A DNA stretch of 64,000 bases from Cymbomonas tetramitiformis (GCA_001247695.2 LGRX02035258.1:62001-126000); one strand, 5' to 3'. Positions 17,709 to 26,504 are shown, counted from the stretch's first letter. The notes: generated by a model from the sequence alone, not told the origin. Program-made: numbers and translations.

Positions 17709-18611
17709 GGCATCGATATTTTCTAAACCGACTCTTGCGATATTCTTTGGACTAAATACGATCTCCGTGAGTCCTCGAAAAAGGTCATTGTGATATTTCA
17801 AGTGATCTTCAAAACTACTCAAGAACGTATTTCTTTCTAATGTGAATTTATTTTTACACATCGAATACGTTAATGCAAAGCTAGATCGATTCAGATATCT
17901 TTCTATAAGATCGAATGTGGTGTTCTCATTGTTCATTAAGAAATCATCAAAATTGGTAACGAAATCCAATACGTTTTCCCATGTAATATTTGGATTTATT
18001 TGAATAGCGGAAGAGTTCCACGGGTATTTATCTCGGGTAAATTCTATATCGTGTGGCAAAATTCCTTCATTCGAACTTAATCCCAATATGGAGACATTAA
18101 AAAGATTGTGTTTATTTGCTAAAGACATCGACACGTTTGGATTCATACACAAACCTAGACGACTCCACGGGAATTCAGAATACTCTCCGATCAGATCAAA
18201 AGTCATCGAATCATTTTTAGAGATGTCAAACCAGCTAAGTTTATGTGAACGATCATACTTTTGTAAAAATTCTAAAGTTATGTTTGGATTTTTACAAAAA
18301 CTGCGTATGTTCCAGTTATATTCGGGATGTTTTTCAATAATCTCTAAAGTAATATTCGGATTTTCAGACATATATTTATAATTCCAAGCGTATTGTGGAT
18401 GGCTTTGTACAATCTCCCAAGTGACATTTGGGTTAATAGATATGTTATTGAAATCCCAATCTATGATATCCGAATAGTTTACAATAGTATTCCAAGAGAT
18501 GTTTTGATTCTTGCTGAGCATAGAAACACACGCTGCGGAAAGTTTTCCATTGGAAAGCTCGTAGACTTTGTTGATGAAATAATCAGACCAAAGATCGAGT
18601 GCGATATTCAT
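17703..18611 (-). CDS. Repeat protein with NPN(I/V)T units
   Basis: 302 residues from the ATG at 18611; an ATG five codons upstream (18626) is possible, but 18611 puts the CACTTAAAGACTC element at the same distance as in 6298-6909. It contains about eight imperfect repeats of ~25-30 residues with the core N-P-N-[IV]-T-[WL]-E followed by HPx(Y)xW(N). Such proteins occur in families in several giant viruses and probably fold as a solenoid for protein-protein contact. There are no enzyme motifs. The role is unknown. Confidence 0.65.
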   Translation of the reverse strand: MNIALDLWSDYFINKVYELSNGKLSAACVSMLSKNQNISWNTIVNYSDIIDWDFNNISINPNVTWEIVQSHPQYAWNYKYMSENPNITLEIIEKHPEYNWNIRSFCKNPNITLEFLQKYDRSHKLSWFDISKNDSMTFDLIGEYSEFPWSRLGLCMNPNVSMSLANKHNLFNVSILGLSSNEGILPHDIEFTRDKYPWNSSAIQINPNITWENVLDFVTNFDDFLMNNENTTFDLIERYLNRSSFALTYSMCKNKFTLERNTFLSSFEDHLKYHNDLFRGLTEIVFSPKNIARVGLENIDAL

Positions 18612-18642
18612 CTTTTGATGATACAATTTATTTAAAGAGTCT

Positions 18643-18951
18643 TTAAGTGGACTTCATCATGTCAATAATATGATTATGGTACCATTGTTTATCGATTGAT
18701 TTATGAAGATGAAATTTGCAATAAAAGAATGTTTGTCTAAGTAAAATTCGTTCTAATTCATTAAAGTAATCAAAAAAAATCTGAATGAATAAAGCAACCA
18801 TTTTTTGTTCCGAGTGTTTACACGCATACATGTAAAGCGTTTTGAATATATGAGGACTCATTACGAATTTATTTTCTAATAAAAGATGGGTGTCCTGATT
18901 ATCGATCAGTTTTTTCCCTAATGATATGATATAGTCTACATCCAGTTCCAT
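18643..18951 (-). CDS. Hypothetical helical protein
   Basis: 102 residues, rich in Phe, Tyr, Leu and His. The pattern looks helical and loosely ankyrin-like (PHIFKTLYMYACKHSEQKMVALFIQIF). No family recognised. It overlaps the upstream gene at 18936 by 16 bases, suggesting coupled translation or a shared transcript. Confidence 0.45.
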   Translation of the reverse strand: MELDVDYIISLGKKLIDNQDTHLLLENKFVMSPHIFKTLYMYACKHSEQKMVALFIQIFFDYFNELERILLRQTFFYCKFHLHKSIDKQWYHNHIIDMMKST

Positions 18952-19331
18952 AGTATTTGCGAGGAAAATTCAGAAACGACGTATAATAAGATTCCCGAAA
19001 ATACTATGGAGTATACAAACTCTAGATATATGAACCGATTTTTCGAATCTTGTAGATGTGTTATTTCAAAATTTTGAAGACACACGAGCTCGTCTATATT
19101 GTTCAAAACCGAACTACTCCACATGTTATGCTTTCTGTAAAAATGTTCTTGGCCTGTATAATAGAAACCATTTTTACGCAAAACATATAACACTTCGCTC
19201 ATCGTTTTAAGATTGCACGCGTGAGATTCAATACAACTTAATACTTTTTCATACGTATTGATTCTATAGATGTCACCCGATTCGTACTTATCTTTGATTT
19301 CCGTAAGACCGTTGATAATTGTTTGATTCAT
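18936..19331 (-). CDS. Hypothetical protein with one C-terminal membrane segment
   Basis: 131 residues. The first 100 residues are soluble and helical with several Cys and His but no metal-binding spacing. Residues ~104-125 (YLEFVYSIVFSGILLYVVSEF) form a likely transmembrane segment. It precedes 18643-18951 on the same strand. No homologue recognised. Confidence 0.45.
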   Translation of the reverse strand: MNQTIINGLTEIKDKYESGDIYRINTYEKVLSCIESHACNLKTMSEVLYVLRKNGFYYTGQEHFYRKHNMWSSSVLNNIDELVCLQNFEITHLQDSKNRFIYLEFVYSIVFSGILLYVVSEFSSQILWNWM

Positions 19332-19378
19332 GTTTTGAACTGTTTTATTACATAATTTACGCCCTTAAGTAAGATTTC

Positions 19379-19612
19379 TTATCTTTTCATGACACGTTTC
19401 CATCCAGAATTCTGAGCATCTGTGACGTGCATGATCTTACCACCCGAACGGATGACACGGGCACTTTTACCACCCTTTAACCTTTTTAAGAGTTTGGCGG
19501 CGTAAGGTTTGAAAACCTGACGGACCTTAATACCGTTTTTGGTTTTTTTGTACATGTACCCGGATGCGGGCTTGTAACCTTTGGGACCTGCTGATTTTCG
19601 TGCGTGTACCAT
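19379..19612 (-). CDS. Small basic protein
   Basis: 77 residues from the ATG at 19612, which gives the upstream gene a normal end. Lys and Arg are abundant (GYKPASGYMYKKTKNGIKVR) and there is no acidic cluster, as in packaged DNA-binding proteins of large viruses. The longer open frame upstream overlaps the next gene and was trimmed. No family recognised. Confidence 0.5.
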   Translation of the reverse strand: MVHARKSAGPKGYKPASGYMYKKTKNGIKVRQVFKPYAAKLLKRLKGGKSARVIRSGGKIMHVTDAQNSGWKRVMKR

Positions 19613-19637
19613 CTTATAAATTATAGAAATATTTTTT

Positions 19638-20132
19638 TTATTGTCTGAAAAATGGAAAAAAGTCGGCACGTCTTGCGTCGTGAACGGTACCCTTTTGTCC
19701 GGGATCGTTGATGAATGCATAATGTTTCGTTTTGATCGCTCTGGCGTGACCTTTGTTCACCGGATTGGTGTATTTATCTGGAGCGAACGCGACCTTGGCC
19801 AAGACTATTTTAGTTCTGCCTAATGGATCTTTATTGGTCGGATTGATTATCTTGTTTTTCATCGCATTGCTTAACGTACTTTTACGTATAGTGTTCATAA
19901 TCAAATTACGATTTTGATGAATCATTGGATTAAGCTTTCGTAGAAGATTTTCCATCGCATCTGTCTCTAAATTTCTATTTTTGTTTTTTGTTTTTTCTTG
20001 TTTTTTCATGTTATTCAATTTTTTTAAACCCGCTTTTTTAACTTGTTTATCTTTGGTAAACTTCTTCCATTTTTTTACGACACTTTTGGCTTTTGCGGAA
20101 GATGACTTACGACCGCTTCGAATAACAGGCAT
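19638..20132 (-). CDS. Basic Lys-rich protein
   Basis: 164 residues from the ATG at 20132. It starts with a very basic N-terminus (VIRSGRKSSSAKAKSVVKKW), followed by a helical middle and a C-terminus with KTKHYAFINDPGQKG. High Lys/Arg content and length suggest a DNA-binding or virion core protein. No domain recognised. Together with 19379 and 20147 it forms a cluster of small minus-strand genes with gaps of 14-26 bases. Confidence 0.5.
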   Translation of the reverse strand: MPVIRSGRKSSSAKAKSVVKKWKKFTKDKQVKKAGLKKLNNMKKQEKTKNKNRNLETDAMENLLRKLNPMIHQNRNLIMNTIRKSTLSNAMKNKIINPTNKDPLGRTKIVLAKVAFAPDKYTNPVNKGHARAIKTKHYAFINDPGQKGTVHDARRADFFPFFRQ

Positions 20133-20146
20133 TATATAATAACGGT

Positions 20147-20302
20147 TTATTTTTTTGCACATGTACCACAATGATCGACGTTCGCCCAGTCGACCGTATT
20201 GTTGATTTGTGTGATATTTTTATTCGTACACCAACGACCTATTAATTGTTTGTTCGTGATCAAATTGAAACGAATCAGAAACATTCGTATAGTTTCAAAC
20301 AT
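20147..20302 (-). CDS. Small giant-virus protein with VDHCGxC end
   Basis: 51 residues from the ATG at 20302. The C-terminus RWCTNKN, then WANVDHCGTCAKK, has the paired Cys and DHCG block that I recognise from short conserved proteins of Imitervirales. The Cys/His arrangement may bind zinc or iron, but this is not shown. It is divergent from the amylase gene, with 49 AT-rich bases in between. Confidence 0.5.
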   Translation of the reverse strand: MFETIRMFLIRFNLITNKQLIGRWCTNKNITQINNTVDWANVDHCGTCAKK

Positions 20303-20351
20303 CGTATATAATATTAAAAAATAGTATTCTTTAAATATTATATATAAATAG
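20303..20351. promoter_or_regulatory. Bidirectional AT-rich promoter region
   Basis: This 49-base gap between two divergent starts is almost entirely A and T, with TATATAATATT reading leftwards and TATTATATATAAA just before the amylase ATG. It must hold the start signals of at least one of the two genes. Confidence 0.45.
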
Positions 20352-21323
20352 ATGTATTGTGTATCAAGTAGTAAGATCATTTTACAAGGATTCAAGTGGA
20401 CCAGTCAGAGACATTCCGTGAAGTATGAACAAAGTTGGTATAGTCATTTGAAAGAAAACGTAATGTCTTATAAAAATCGTTACAGTCACATATGGTTACC
20501 ACCACCGAGTAAATCGGTAAGTCCAGAAGGGTATCTGCCATTGGATTTGTACGATTTGAATTCTGAATACGGAACGAAATATGAATTGAAAGAATTATTG
20601 AGCGAATTATCGGAATATGACATCGTGTCTATATGCGACATCGTGATCAATCATAGATGTGCTAAATATCAAAATAAAGCAATTTGGAATCGATTTGGGG
20701 ATACCATGTGTTGGGATAAATCTATGATCACACCAAACAATCTACGATGGGAGGGTACGGGAAGTATGGGAACCGGTGAAGAGTACATACCGGCACCAAA
20801 TATCGATCACACGAATAAACGAGTACAAGACGATATAAAAGAATGGATGTTGTATCTAAAGCATCTCGGTTTCAAAGGATGGCGATACGATTTTGTTAAA
20901 GGATACTCCGGTGAGTTTGTTAAGATGTACAACGAACACACGGATCCCGAAATATCAATCGGCGAGTATTGGGACACATGCGAATACGATCTAAGTGGGC
21001 AATTAGAATTCAATCAAGATAGTCATAGACAAAGAATCGTAAATTGGATCGACTCTACGGACGGTACATCGTGTGCGTTTGATATAACAACTAGAGCGAT
21101 CTTATTGGAATCTTTGAAAAATCAACAATATTGGAGACTATCCAAATTTGAAATCAACACTGGTGTTATGGGGTATCGGAATAATAAGGCGATCACATTT
21201 GTGGAAAATCATGATACGAGTCGTCAATGGACTTTTGACGAACATCTTTTAGAGCTTGCATATGTCTACATCTTGACACATCCTGGTATCCCCTGTGTCT
21301 ACTGGACATCATCGATGAACTAA
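20352..21323 (+). CDS. GH13 alpha-amylase, main part (gene frameshifted)
   Basis: 323 residues. All four GH13 signature regions are present: DIVINH near residue 96, GWRYD with nucleophile D180, GEYWD with acid/base E205, and FVENHD with D288. The short plant-like layout suggests a eukaryotic source. The enzyme hydrolyses alpha-1,4-glucans such as starch. No signal peptide is seen. The frame ends abruptly after PGIPCVYW, where family members continue into the C-terminal beta domain. That domain is encoded in the +1 frame directly downstream (21305-21505). A one-base loss near 21304 explains the break. Active-site residues are all upstream, but the product lacks its C-domain. Confidence 0.85.
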   Translation: MYCVSSSKIILQGFKWTSQRHSVKYEQSWYSHLKENVMSYKNRYSHIWLPPPSKSVSPEGYLPLDLYDLNSEYGTKYELKELLSELSEYDIVSICDIVINHRCAKYQNKAIWNRFGDTMCWDKSMITPNNLRWEGTGSMGTGEEYIPAPNIDHTNKRVQDDIKEWMLYLKHLGFKGWRYDFVKGYSGEFVKMYNEHTDPEISIGEYWDTCEYDLSGQLEFNQDSHRQRIVNWIDSTDGTSCAFDITTRAILLESLKNQQYWRLSKFEINTGVMGYRNNKAITFVENHDTSRQWTFDEHLLELAYVYILTHPGIPCVYWTSSMN

Positions 21324-21505
21324 TCGAAATTAGAAATAAATATGATATTCAAGAGGATTCGAATTTGAAAATAATATCAGCAACATATAACGTGTATCAT
21401 GCAGTTATCAATAATATTTTGCATGTCAAAATAGGTAATGATATTCACTGGCATGGAGACCTTTTATTACAAGGAAATCGCTATGTCGTCTTTTACGAAT
21501 CTTGA
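21305..21505 (+). pseudogene. Amylase C-terminal domain in a shifted frame
   Basis: An open frame of 66 codons without its own start reads DELIEIRNKYDI, then SATYNVYHAVINNILHVKIG and NRYVVFYES before a stop. This follows the C-terminal beta domain of plant-type alpha-amylases and starts exactly where the main ORF is interrupted. It overlaps the end of the RBR gene by 13 bases. Either the gene is newly inactivated or truncated, or the base is a sequencing error. Confidence 0.75.
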
Positions 21506-22863
21506 AAACTGACATACTTACAAATTGATAGTAGTCCATTTTTCAAGATAAATGGACAGACACAATTATACATTTTTGAAATATTCACAAGGACTTCGTT
21601 ATGATATTGTATGTAATCGAATAATTCGTGGAATTTTGAATTGAAAATATGTGGATCAATAGTAGTTGCCAATACGTCCCAGATATCAAATCCTATGGTG
21701 CTTGTAGTTTCTAACACTTGATAAATCGAATGACTCTTTTCGCGTTTCTTCTCACGGATTTGTAGTAAATGAGAAAACTTTTGCATGTCGAAATCGTTTA
21801 ATATATAGGACACTCGCAAATCCTTATTATCGTTATGATGTCTTGGTGTCCATTTACCATAGTTACCTCTGACTTCCACCATTAATATGTGTACGAATGT
21901 GCGATAGATGTTTCGCAGTAGTTTTCTTTGTTCATAACAGGTATCGAATACGTCTCTCATCCGATATTCAAAATGCATCAAATTTTGTTCTCTTTGAAAC
22001 TCGATGACCCATTCGGGGGCACAATTCGGATCTTGTTCTGGTGGCAGTGCATTGCCAAGGCCATTTTTTTGAATCCATTCCAAACCGACCGGGTTGTGGA
22101 TCATACCGGTCTCCTTTTTACCAGTTATGAAATCGAATGCGATATTGCAAGAGATGCACCACACCTGCGAGCACCCGCCGTTTCGATACACTCGAAGACC
22201 ACACTGAGGACAGGGGGTGGTGTCCTTCAAGATGTTCTGCACGGAGCTTTTGATTTGTGGATCGCATTCGTGGTTTGCACCGTAAGCTTCGTTGCACGAC
22301 TTGCAAAAGGAGTTCTCGCAAATACCACAAGTGATTTTCGAGTTCGATTCGGATACGTTTATAAATCCCCGACAACCTTCGTGTGGGCATTTACGGAAAG
22401 TGTTCGCTTTAGGTTTTGATTTCGATTTGCTTTTTAGTTTGTACATTTCGCGATTGATTTCTCGTACCTGTGAGTACACAGTTCTCATTTCGTTTATATC
22501 CATCGGATACTTATTTTGATACGGTTCCAAAAGTCTTTTACGATTTGCTAACAAAGTTCTCATTTTACGTTCACATTCTGCATCCTCCTGTGTAGCAGGC
22601 AACAATATCATTTCTTGTTCGAGAAAAAAAGATTCTCGATGTTTTTTGTATTCCGTATTGATGAAATATTTTGAAAAATGTTTGAAAAGAAATTCTCGAG
22701 ACCATAACTTGTTACAATTCATACAATGAGCCGGTTGATTTTTTGATAGTATATAGGTCTTACAACAATTGTTACACATCTCAAAAGAACAATCGCATGG
22801 AACATGGCGTTTCGTTTTCGATATGCATACCTGGCATTCGATTGTATCCTTTTTAATAATCAT
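21493..22863 (-). CDS. RBR-type E3 ubiquitin ligase
   Basis: 456 residues with RING1 (residues ~9-52, CQVC to CMNC), an in-between-RING zinc module (~160-200, KCPHEGC, CGIC, CKSC, HEC) and RING2 (~215-245, CPQC, then NGGCSQVWC). The Cys in NGGC corresponds to the catalytic Cys of Parkin-type RBR ligases, which carry ubiquitin as a thioester. A long helical linker with a Lys/Ser run separates RING1 from the IBR. The C-terminal ~200 residues have no recognised domain. It should act on host or viral proteins in the cytosol. Confidence 0.85.
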   Translation of the reverse strand: MIIKKDTIECQVCISKTKRHVPCDCSFEMCNNCCKTYILSKNQPAHCMNCNKLWSREFLFKHFSKYFINTEYKKHRESFFLEQEMILLPATQEDAECERKMRTLLANRKRLLEPYQNKYPMDINEMRTVYSQVREINREMYKLKSKSKSKPKANTFRKCPHEGCRGFINVSESNSKITCGICENSFCKSCNEAYGANHECDPQIKSSVQNILKDTTPCPQCGLRVYRNGGCSQVWCISCNIAFDFITGKKETGMIHNPVGLEWIQKNGLGNALPPEQDPNCAPEWVIEFQREQNLMHFEYRMRDVFDTCYEQRKLLRNIYRTFVHILMVEVRGNYGKWTPRHHNDNKDLRVSYILNDFDMQKFSHLLQIREKKREKSHSIYQVLETTSTIGFDIWDVLATTIDPHIFNSKFHELFDYIQYHNEVLVNISKMYNCVCPFILKNGLLSICKYVSFQDS

Positions 22864-22906
22864 ATTCTCCCCGTATTATTATTATAAAGTAAAATAATGG
22901 TTTTAA

Positions 22907-23245
22907 ATGAACACTAAAAAATATATATATAATTATTGTATGACGTGTAGATACACAAAAGTGATTATCAAAAAAAGTGATAAGAAAGATAAGAAACTAA
23001 CCGCTATATTTCATAATGATAACGGAAAGGCCGTAAAGACGATTCATTTTGGTGCTAAAGGGTACAGCGATTATACGATTCATAAAGATCCCAAAAGGAA
23101 GGAACGATACATCAGCCGGCATAGAGCTCGAGAAGATTGGAATCGATGCGATACCGCGGGAGCCTTGAGCCGATATGTGTTATGGCAATATCCATCACTG
23201 CAGAAATCTATACAATATTACAAACGTAAATTTAATTTGAGGTAA
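22907..23245 (+). CDS. DUF5754-like protein
   Basis: 112 residues; the ATG at 22940 is a possible alternative start and fits the usual family start better. The order VIIKKSDKKDKK, TIHFGAKGYSDYTIHKD, RYISRHR, then W...AGALSRYVLW matches the DUF5754 family of giant viruses and some phages as I remember it. The function is unknown. It is basic and small, so virion-associated or nucleic-acid-binding roles are possible. It overlaps the convergent membrane protein gene by 28 bases. Confidence 0.65.
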   Translation: MNTKKYIYNYCMTCRYTKVIIKKSDKKDKKLTAIFHNDNGKAVKTIHFGAKGYSDYTIHKDPKRKERYISRHRAREDWNRCDTAGALSRYVLWQYPSLQKSIQYYKRKFNLR

Positions 23246-23565
23246 GATACCGTGTAGAATAAAAATGTTCCCCATAATGTATCGGCGATCGCCATAGATA
23301 ATTTCCAGTCTTTGAAAGTCGCAAGGTTAATCAAATGATACACCGCATAAGTATAGAACCCAATTATGGCCGCATACTGACTACTTTTCATAGCACTGAT
23401 CATAAGTGAAATGATGATATAAGTTAACATGGCGTATTTGTAATCGATGTACACACGACCTTTTTGAACATTCTCCAACATCGATATGAAATTATTGCCC
23501 ATACATGATAACCAAAAGAAATCAAAGAAAAGAATTAAAAAAATGGTCAATAAAAAATGTTTCAT
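23218..23565 (-). CDS. DUF2177-type membrane protein
   Basis: 115 residues with four hydrophobic segments (about 3-20, 47-62, 68-86 and 95-110). The first block FFDFFWLSCMGNNF and the end block DTLWGTFLFYTVSYL fit the DUF2177 membrane family found in bacteria and in giant viruses. No activity is known. It is divergent from the next gene, with only 9 bases between start codons. Confidence 0.65.
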   Translation of the reverse strand: MKHFLLTIFLILFFDFFWLSCMGNNFISMLENVQKGRVYIDYKYAMLTYIIISLMISAMKSSQYAAIIGFYTYAVYHLINLATFKDWKLSMAIADTLWGTFLFYTVSYLKLNLRL

Positions 23566-23574
23566 TATAATATA
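23566..23574. promoter_or_regulatory. Nine-base divergent start region
   Basis: The sequence CAT-TATAATATA-ATG places two opposite start codons 9 bases apart. The spacer is TATA-like. Both genes must use promoter elements inside each other's coding sequence or almost leaderless transcripts. Confidence 0.45.
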
Positions 23575-23787
23575 ATGTTACTATTAATATTTCTGGTTCT
23601 AAATGCGATCTTCTGGGGACTCTTCGATCATGCAAGTCATTGTAAAGTGGCACTTATGTTCGGTATGAAATCGTGTCCACCACACTGGGTCCATCTTTTG
23701 ATGGGTTTGGTGTTTTTCCTATTGGCCATATATGTTCAACAAAAAGACTACGTAACATACCTTATGAGTTCAAAGAAGAATCAATAA
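23575..23787 (+). CDS. Small two-segment membrane protein
   Basis: 70 residues from the ATG at 23575. Two hydrophobic stretches, LLLIFLVLNAIFWGLF and HLLMGLVFFLLAIYV, flank a short loop with HCK and CPPHW. No family recognised. It lies head-to-head with the DUF2177-type gene, which may point to a joint membrane role. Confidence 0.5.
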   Translation: MLLLIFLVLNAIFWGLFDHASHCKVALMFGMKSCPPHWVHLLMGLVFFLLAIYVQQKDYVTYLMSSKKNQ

Positions 23788-23808
23788 AATCCCCGTAAAT
23801 GTTAAGTA

Positions 23809-24582
23809 ATGTCCGTAAGTTTGAATATAACGATTACATATGACGAAATTAGGATATATACACGTTTTAAATATGACAAATTAATAGCGAGCATTGAAAG
23901 TTTGAAATATCGATCGTTTGAAAAGATATATTTCGTGATCGATTCTTTCAAAAACACAGAATGGACTTCAAGTGAAGATCGAAATACTATTCTTGAAGAA
24001 CTTAAATCAAACATCAATGATCGATTATTGACATATACGTCGAATGTGGAATATCATACGATTGATTACGACGATCCATCCAAGTTTGATTCTATTTTGA
24101 AACCGATCACCGGGCTTGTGAATGTTTTGAAAAATCGAAATCAATTCTATAAAAACGCATTGGTCTATTTCATATCGATTGGTTTATGTGATTCAAGGTA
24201 TCTATTTCATCTGGACGGTAATAGAGGATTGTATTCAAGTGATAAGGATATATCATTCATCCATCAAGGTATAGAACTCATCGAAAAGAATGTTGACATA
24301 TTTGGCGTGTGTGTACCCAGGAAAAATATGTTAAAGAAGATCATTAAAAGGGATCAATCGACCGATTACTTTAGATCGCATTGGAATGATAATAAGTATC
24401 ATATGAGTCTACAGGCGTTTTTGATAAATACACAACTATTCAAAGATCAAACATTCGAATATATAAAGGATAATCGTAGGATCATATCGAAGCATACAGA
24501 ATACATTATGGATTTTAGTTATTCGGACTACTATCCGATATTCATAAATATAAAACACTCTGGAGTTTACAAAGAAACGTAA
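23809..24582 (+). CDS. Glycosyltransferase-like protein (GT-A type, tentative)
   Basis: 257 residues. An N-terminal alternating strand/helix pattern resembles a Rossmann-like nucleotide-sugar site. RYLFHLDGNRG near residue 135 sits where a GT-A DxD motif is expected but has LDG instead of a true DxD, so catalytic status is unclear. Position at the left end of the glycan island supports the call. No signal or membrane segment. The closest family is uncertain. Confidence 0.45.
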   Translation: MSVSLNITITYDEIRIYTRFKYDKLIASIESLKYRSFEKIYFVIDSFKNTEWTSSEDRNTILEELKSNINDRLLTYTSNVEYHTIDYDDPSKFDSILKPITGLVNVLKNRNQFYKNALVYFISIGLCDSRYLFHLDGNRGLYSSDKDISFIHQGIELIEKNVDIFGVCVPRKNMLKKIIKRDQSTDYFRSHWNDNKYHMSLQAFLINTQLFKDQTFEYIKDNRRIISKHTEYIMDFSYSDYYPIFINIKHSGVYKET

Positions 24583-24597
24583 AAAAGTCACAAAAAG

Positions 24598-26055
24598 TCA
24601 CAAAATATTCAATAATAAGTCGATGACAATTAATAATAAAATCCGATTGCTGACTTTTGTTTCTAGTTTGTTCATTTGTACTTTTAGAACCTTTTCTTGT
24701 TGCAATTCATTCATCAAATCGATCGAGCTTTTTTCATGTTTTCCATTTTTGATAACCATTTGAATATCTTTTGCGACTTTCTCGATGATGTTTGATGTTA
24801 TATTTTTACCCATAATGTCTAATATCAAAGATTGTATTATTTTGGTGTATTCAAAAGAAGCATCCAATCCTTTACAAACACCTTCTAAGGTCGTTAACGT
24901 TTTGAATAAAAGGATCACATCGGAATTGAGAATGAAGGGCAAGTTATCAAAGTCCATGTCCTCGTCGGAAAATATTTGATTATTGAGTTTGGACACGTCA
25001 ACCTCGTCGGCGTAGTCTAATATGTATACAACAAGTTTATACAATATGACGTATTCTCTATTCGTCAAACATTCAATGTTCTTTCCACGAGAGTCTAAAG
25101 CGAACACGATTTCGTTTTCGATGATCAACGTCATGATAGAAATAACATCTTTTTCGTACAAAGCGATGATTAAGTTTTCAAGACATTTTTTAAGATTTAG
25201 ATCCACTTTGTAAACTATACCGAAATCGTACAATATTATTTTGTTGGTCTTTTTCTGAAGACTAATATTACCGGGATGTGGATCTGCGTGTATGTATCCA
25301 TCTTTCAAAACGATGTTTGAAAAATGTGTGACTAGTTTATTCGCGATCACTTTCTTATTGACACCGGGGTCATCTATACAATTTATTTTCACTCCTGGAA
25401 GATACTCCATGACGATAACTCTTTTAGATACGTATTTGGAATAGACTCTTGGAATGATGATATCATTATTGTTTTTGAAAAAAGAATGAAATAAATACAT
25501 ATTCTGCATTTCGTTTGTGAAATCCAATTCTTTCTTTATCGAGTTTGCAGTCTCTTGAATGATCAATACAACATCGTTTATAGTTCGATTGTTAAGCAGT
25601 TTTGTAAAGTCGGTTAACTTGTTTAAAATGTTCAAATCTTCTTGAAATATGTATTCGATTCCTGGTCGTTGTACTTTGATAACCACATGCTTGTCGTTAT
25701 TTGCTAATTTTGCGAGATGCACCTGACCGATGGAAGCGGAGGCAAGCGGTTCCTTTGAAACCTGACTGAAAACATCATCAATTGTAATATTAAATTCTTC
25801 AATGAAAGTCTCTTGGACGTGATGGAAATCGAACGCGGGTACTTCGCTTTGAAGTTCGGTTAACTCATCCGTTATATACGAGGGGAATACATCGATTCTA
25901 GAGGAAATAATTTGACCCATTTTGATATAGGTCGGACCGAGATCGATCATGTTCTTTTTAATCCATTTACCCGTTTGGTGATTTTTTTGTCCTGACAGCA
26001 ATTTGTATGTAAGTCTGGTTGCAAACTTCACAGTACTTACATATTTAGACTGCAT
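24598..26055 (-). CDS. ABC1/UbiB (ADCK) family atypical kinase
   Basis: 485 residues. The diagnostic elements are all present: the KxGQ motif (KMGQIISSR, ~residue 46), the alanine-rich loop variant ASASIGQVH (~105), VIKVQRPG with the ATP-binding Lys, HADPHPGN of the catalytic loop (~255) and YDFGIV as the metal-binding DFG. Members control coenzyme Q or lipid metabolism in mitochondria and plastids. A C-terminal hydrophobic segment (LLLIVIDLLLNIL) could anchor it in a membrane. No clear targeting peptide. ATACTTAAATAG lies just before the start. Confidence 0.9.
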   Translation of the reverse strand: MQSKYVSTVKFATRLTYKLLSGQKNHQTGKWIKKNMIDLGPTYIKMGQIISSRIDVFPSYITDELTELQSEVPAFDFHHVQETFIEEFNITIDDVFSQVSKEPLASASIGQVHLAKLANNDKHVVIKVQRPGIEYIFQEDLNILNKLTDFTKLLNNRTINDVVLIIQETANSIKKELDFTNEMQNMYLFHSFFKNNNDIIIPRVYSKYVSKRVIVMEYLPGVKINCIDDPGVNKKVIANKLVTHFSNIVLKDGYIHADPHPGNISLQKKTNKIILYDFGIVYKVDLNLKKCLENLIIALYEKDVISIMTLIIENEIVFALDSRGKNIECLTNREYVILYKLVVYILDYADEVDVSKLNNQIFSDEDMDFDNLPFILNSDVILLFKTLTTLEGVCKGLDASFEYTKIIQSLILDIMGKNITSNIIEKVAKDIQMVIKNGKHEKSSIDLMNELQQEKVLKVQMNKLETKVSNRILLLIVIDLLLNIL

Positions 26056-26150
26056 TCAATCTATTTAAGTATCCATTTATTTTATTTTCATAAATAGATT
26101 ACCGATATGTAAAGTGTATTAAAAATAAAAATGATTTTTAAAAGTATAGT

Positions 26151-26504
26151 ATGCAAATCGTTTGTAAGAATCCGAATGTCATTATGTGTAAACAATCCAC
26201 TGTGTCCGACAAAGTGAATGAGACTGTAAATGCCTTTACCAAAAGAAAGGTGGAACGAATTAACGATGTATTAACTTTTGTTAAAAAAGAATCGGTAAAA
26301 GATGTTCAATATTTTGATTCTTTTGAAAAGCAAAGGTTGGATCGTGTCAAGGATATCGTAGAGGAGATCCGAAATCAATCGGAAAAGGATATCCAGTTCT
26401 TGTATGACTTTATGAATGACATACAAGAATTCGCAGAATCAAAAGAAGAAACCAATGTTGAAATTATCAAACAAGAACACGATGACTTTTTTGAAAGCTC
26501 GTAA
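26151..26504 (+). CDS. Small coiled-coil protein
   Basis: 117 residues, highly charged. Residues ~20-100 are predicted to be one long helix with heptad-like hydrophobic spacing and a repeated K/R-V-K-D-x-x-F-D pattern. No domain recognised. It stands alone between the ABC1 kinase and the first GT2 gene. Confidence 0.45.
   Translation: MQIVCKNPNVIMCKQSTVSDKVNETVNAFTKRKVERINDVLTFVKKESVKDVQYFDSFEKQRLDRVKDIVEEIRNQSEKDIQFLYDFMNDIQEFAESKEETNVEIIKQEHDDFFESS

Noticed and set aside
22118..22390. Possible extra small gene in the RBR region
   Set aside because: Shadow frame inside the zinc-finger part of the ligase, no own motif.
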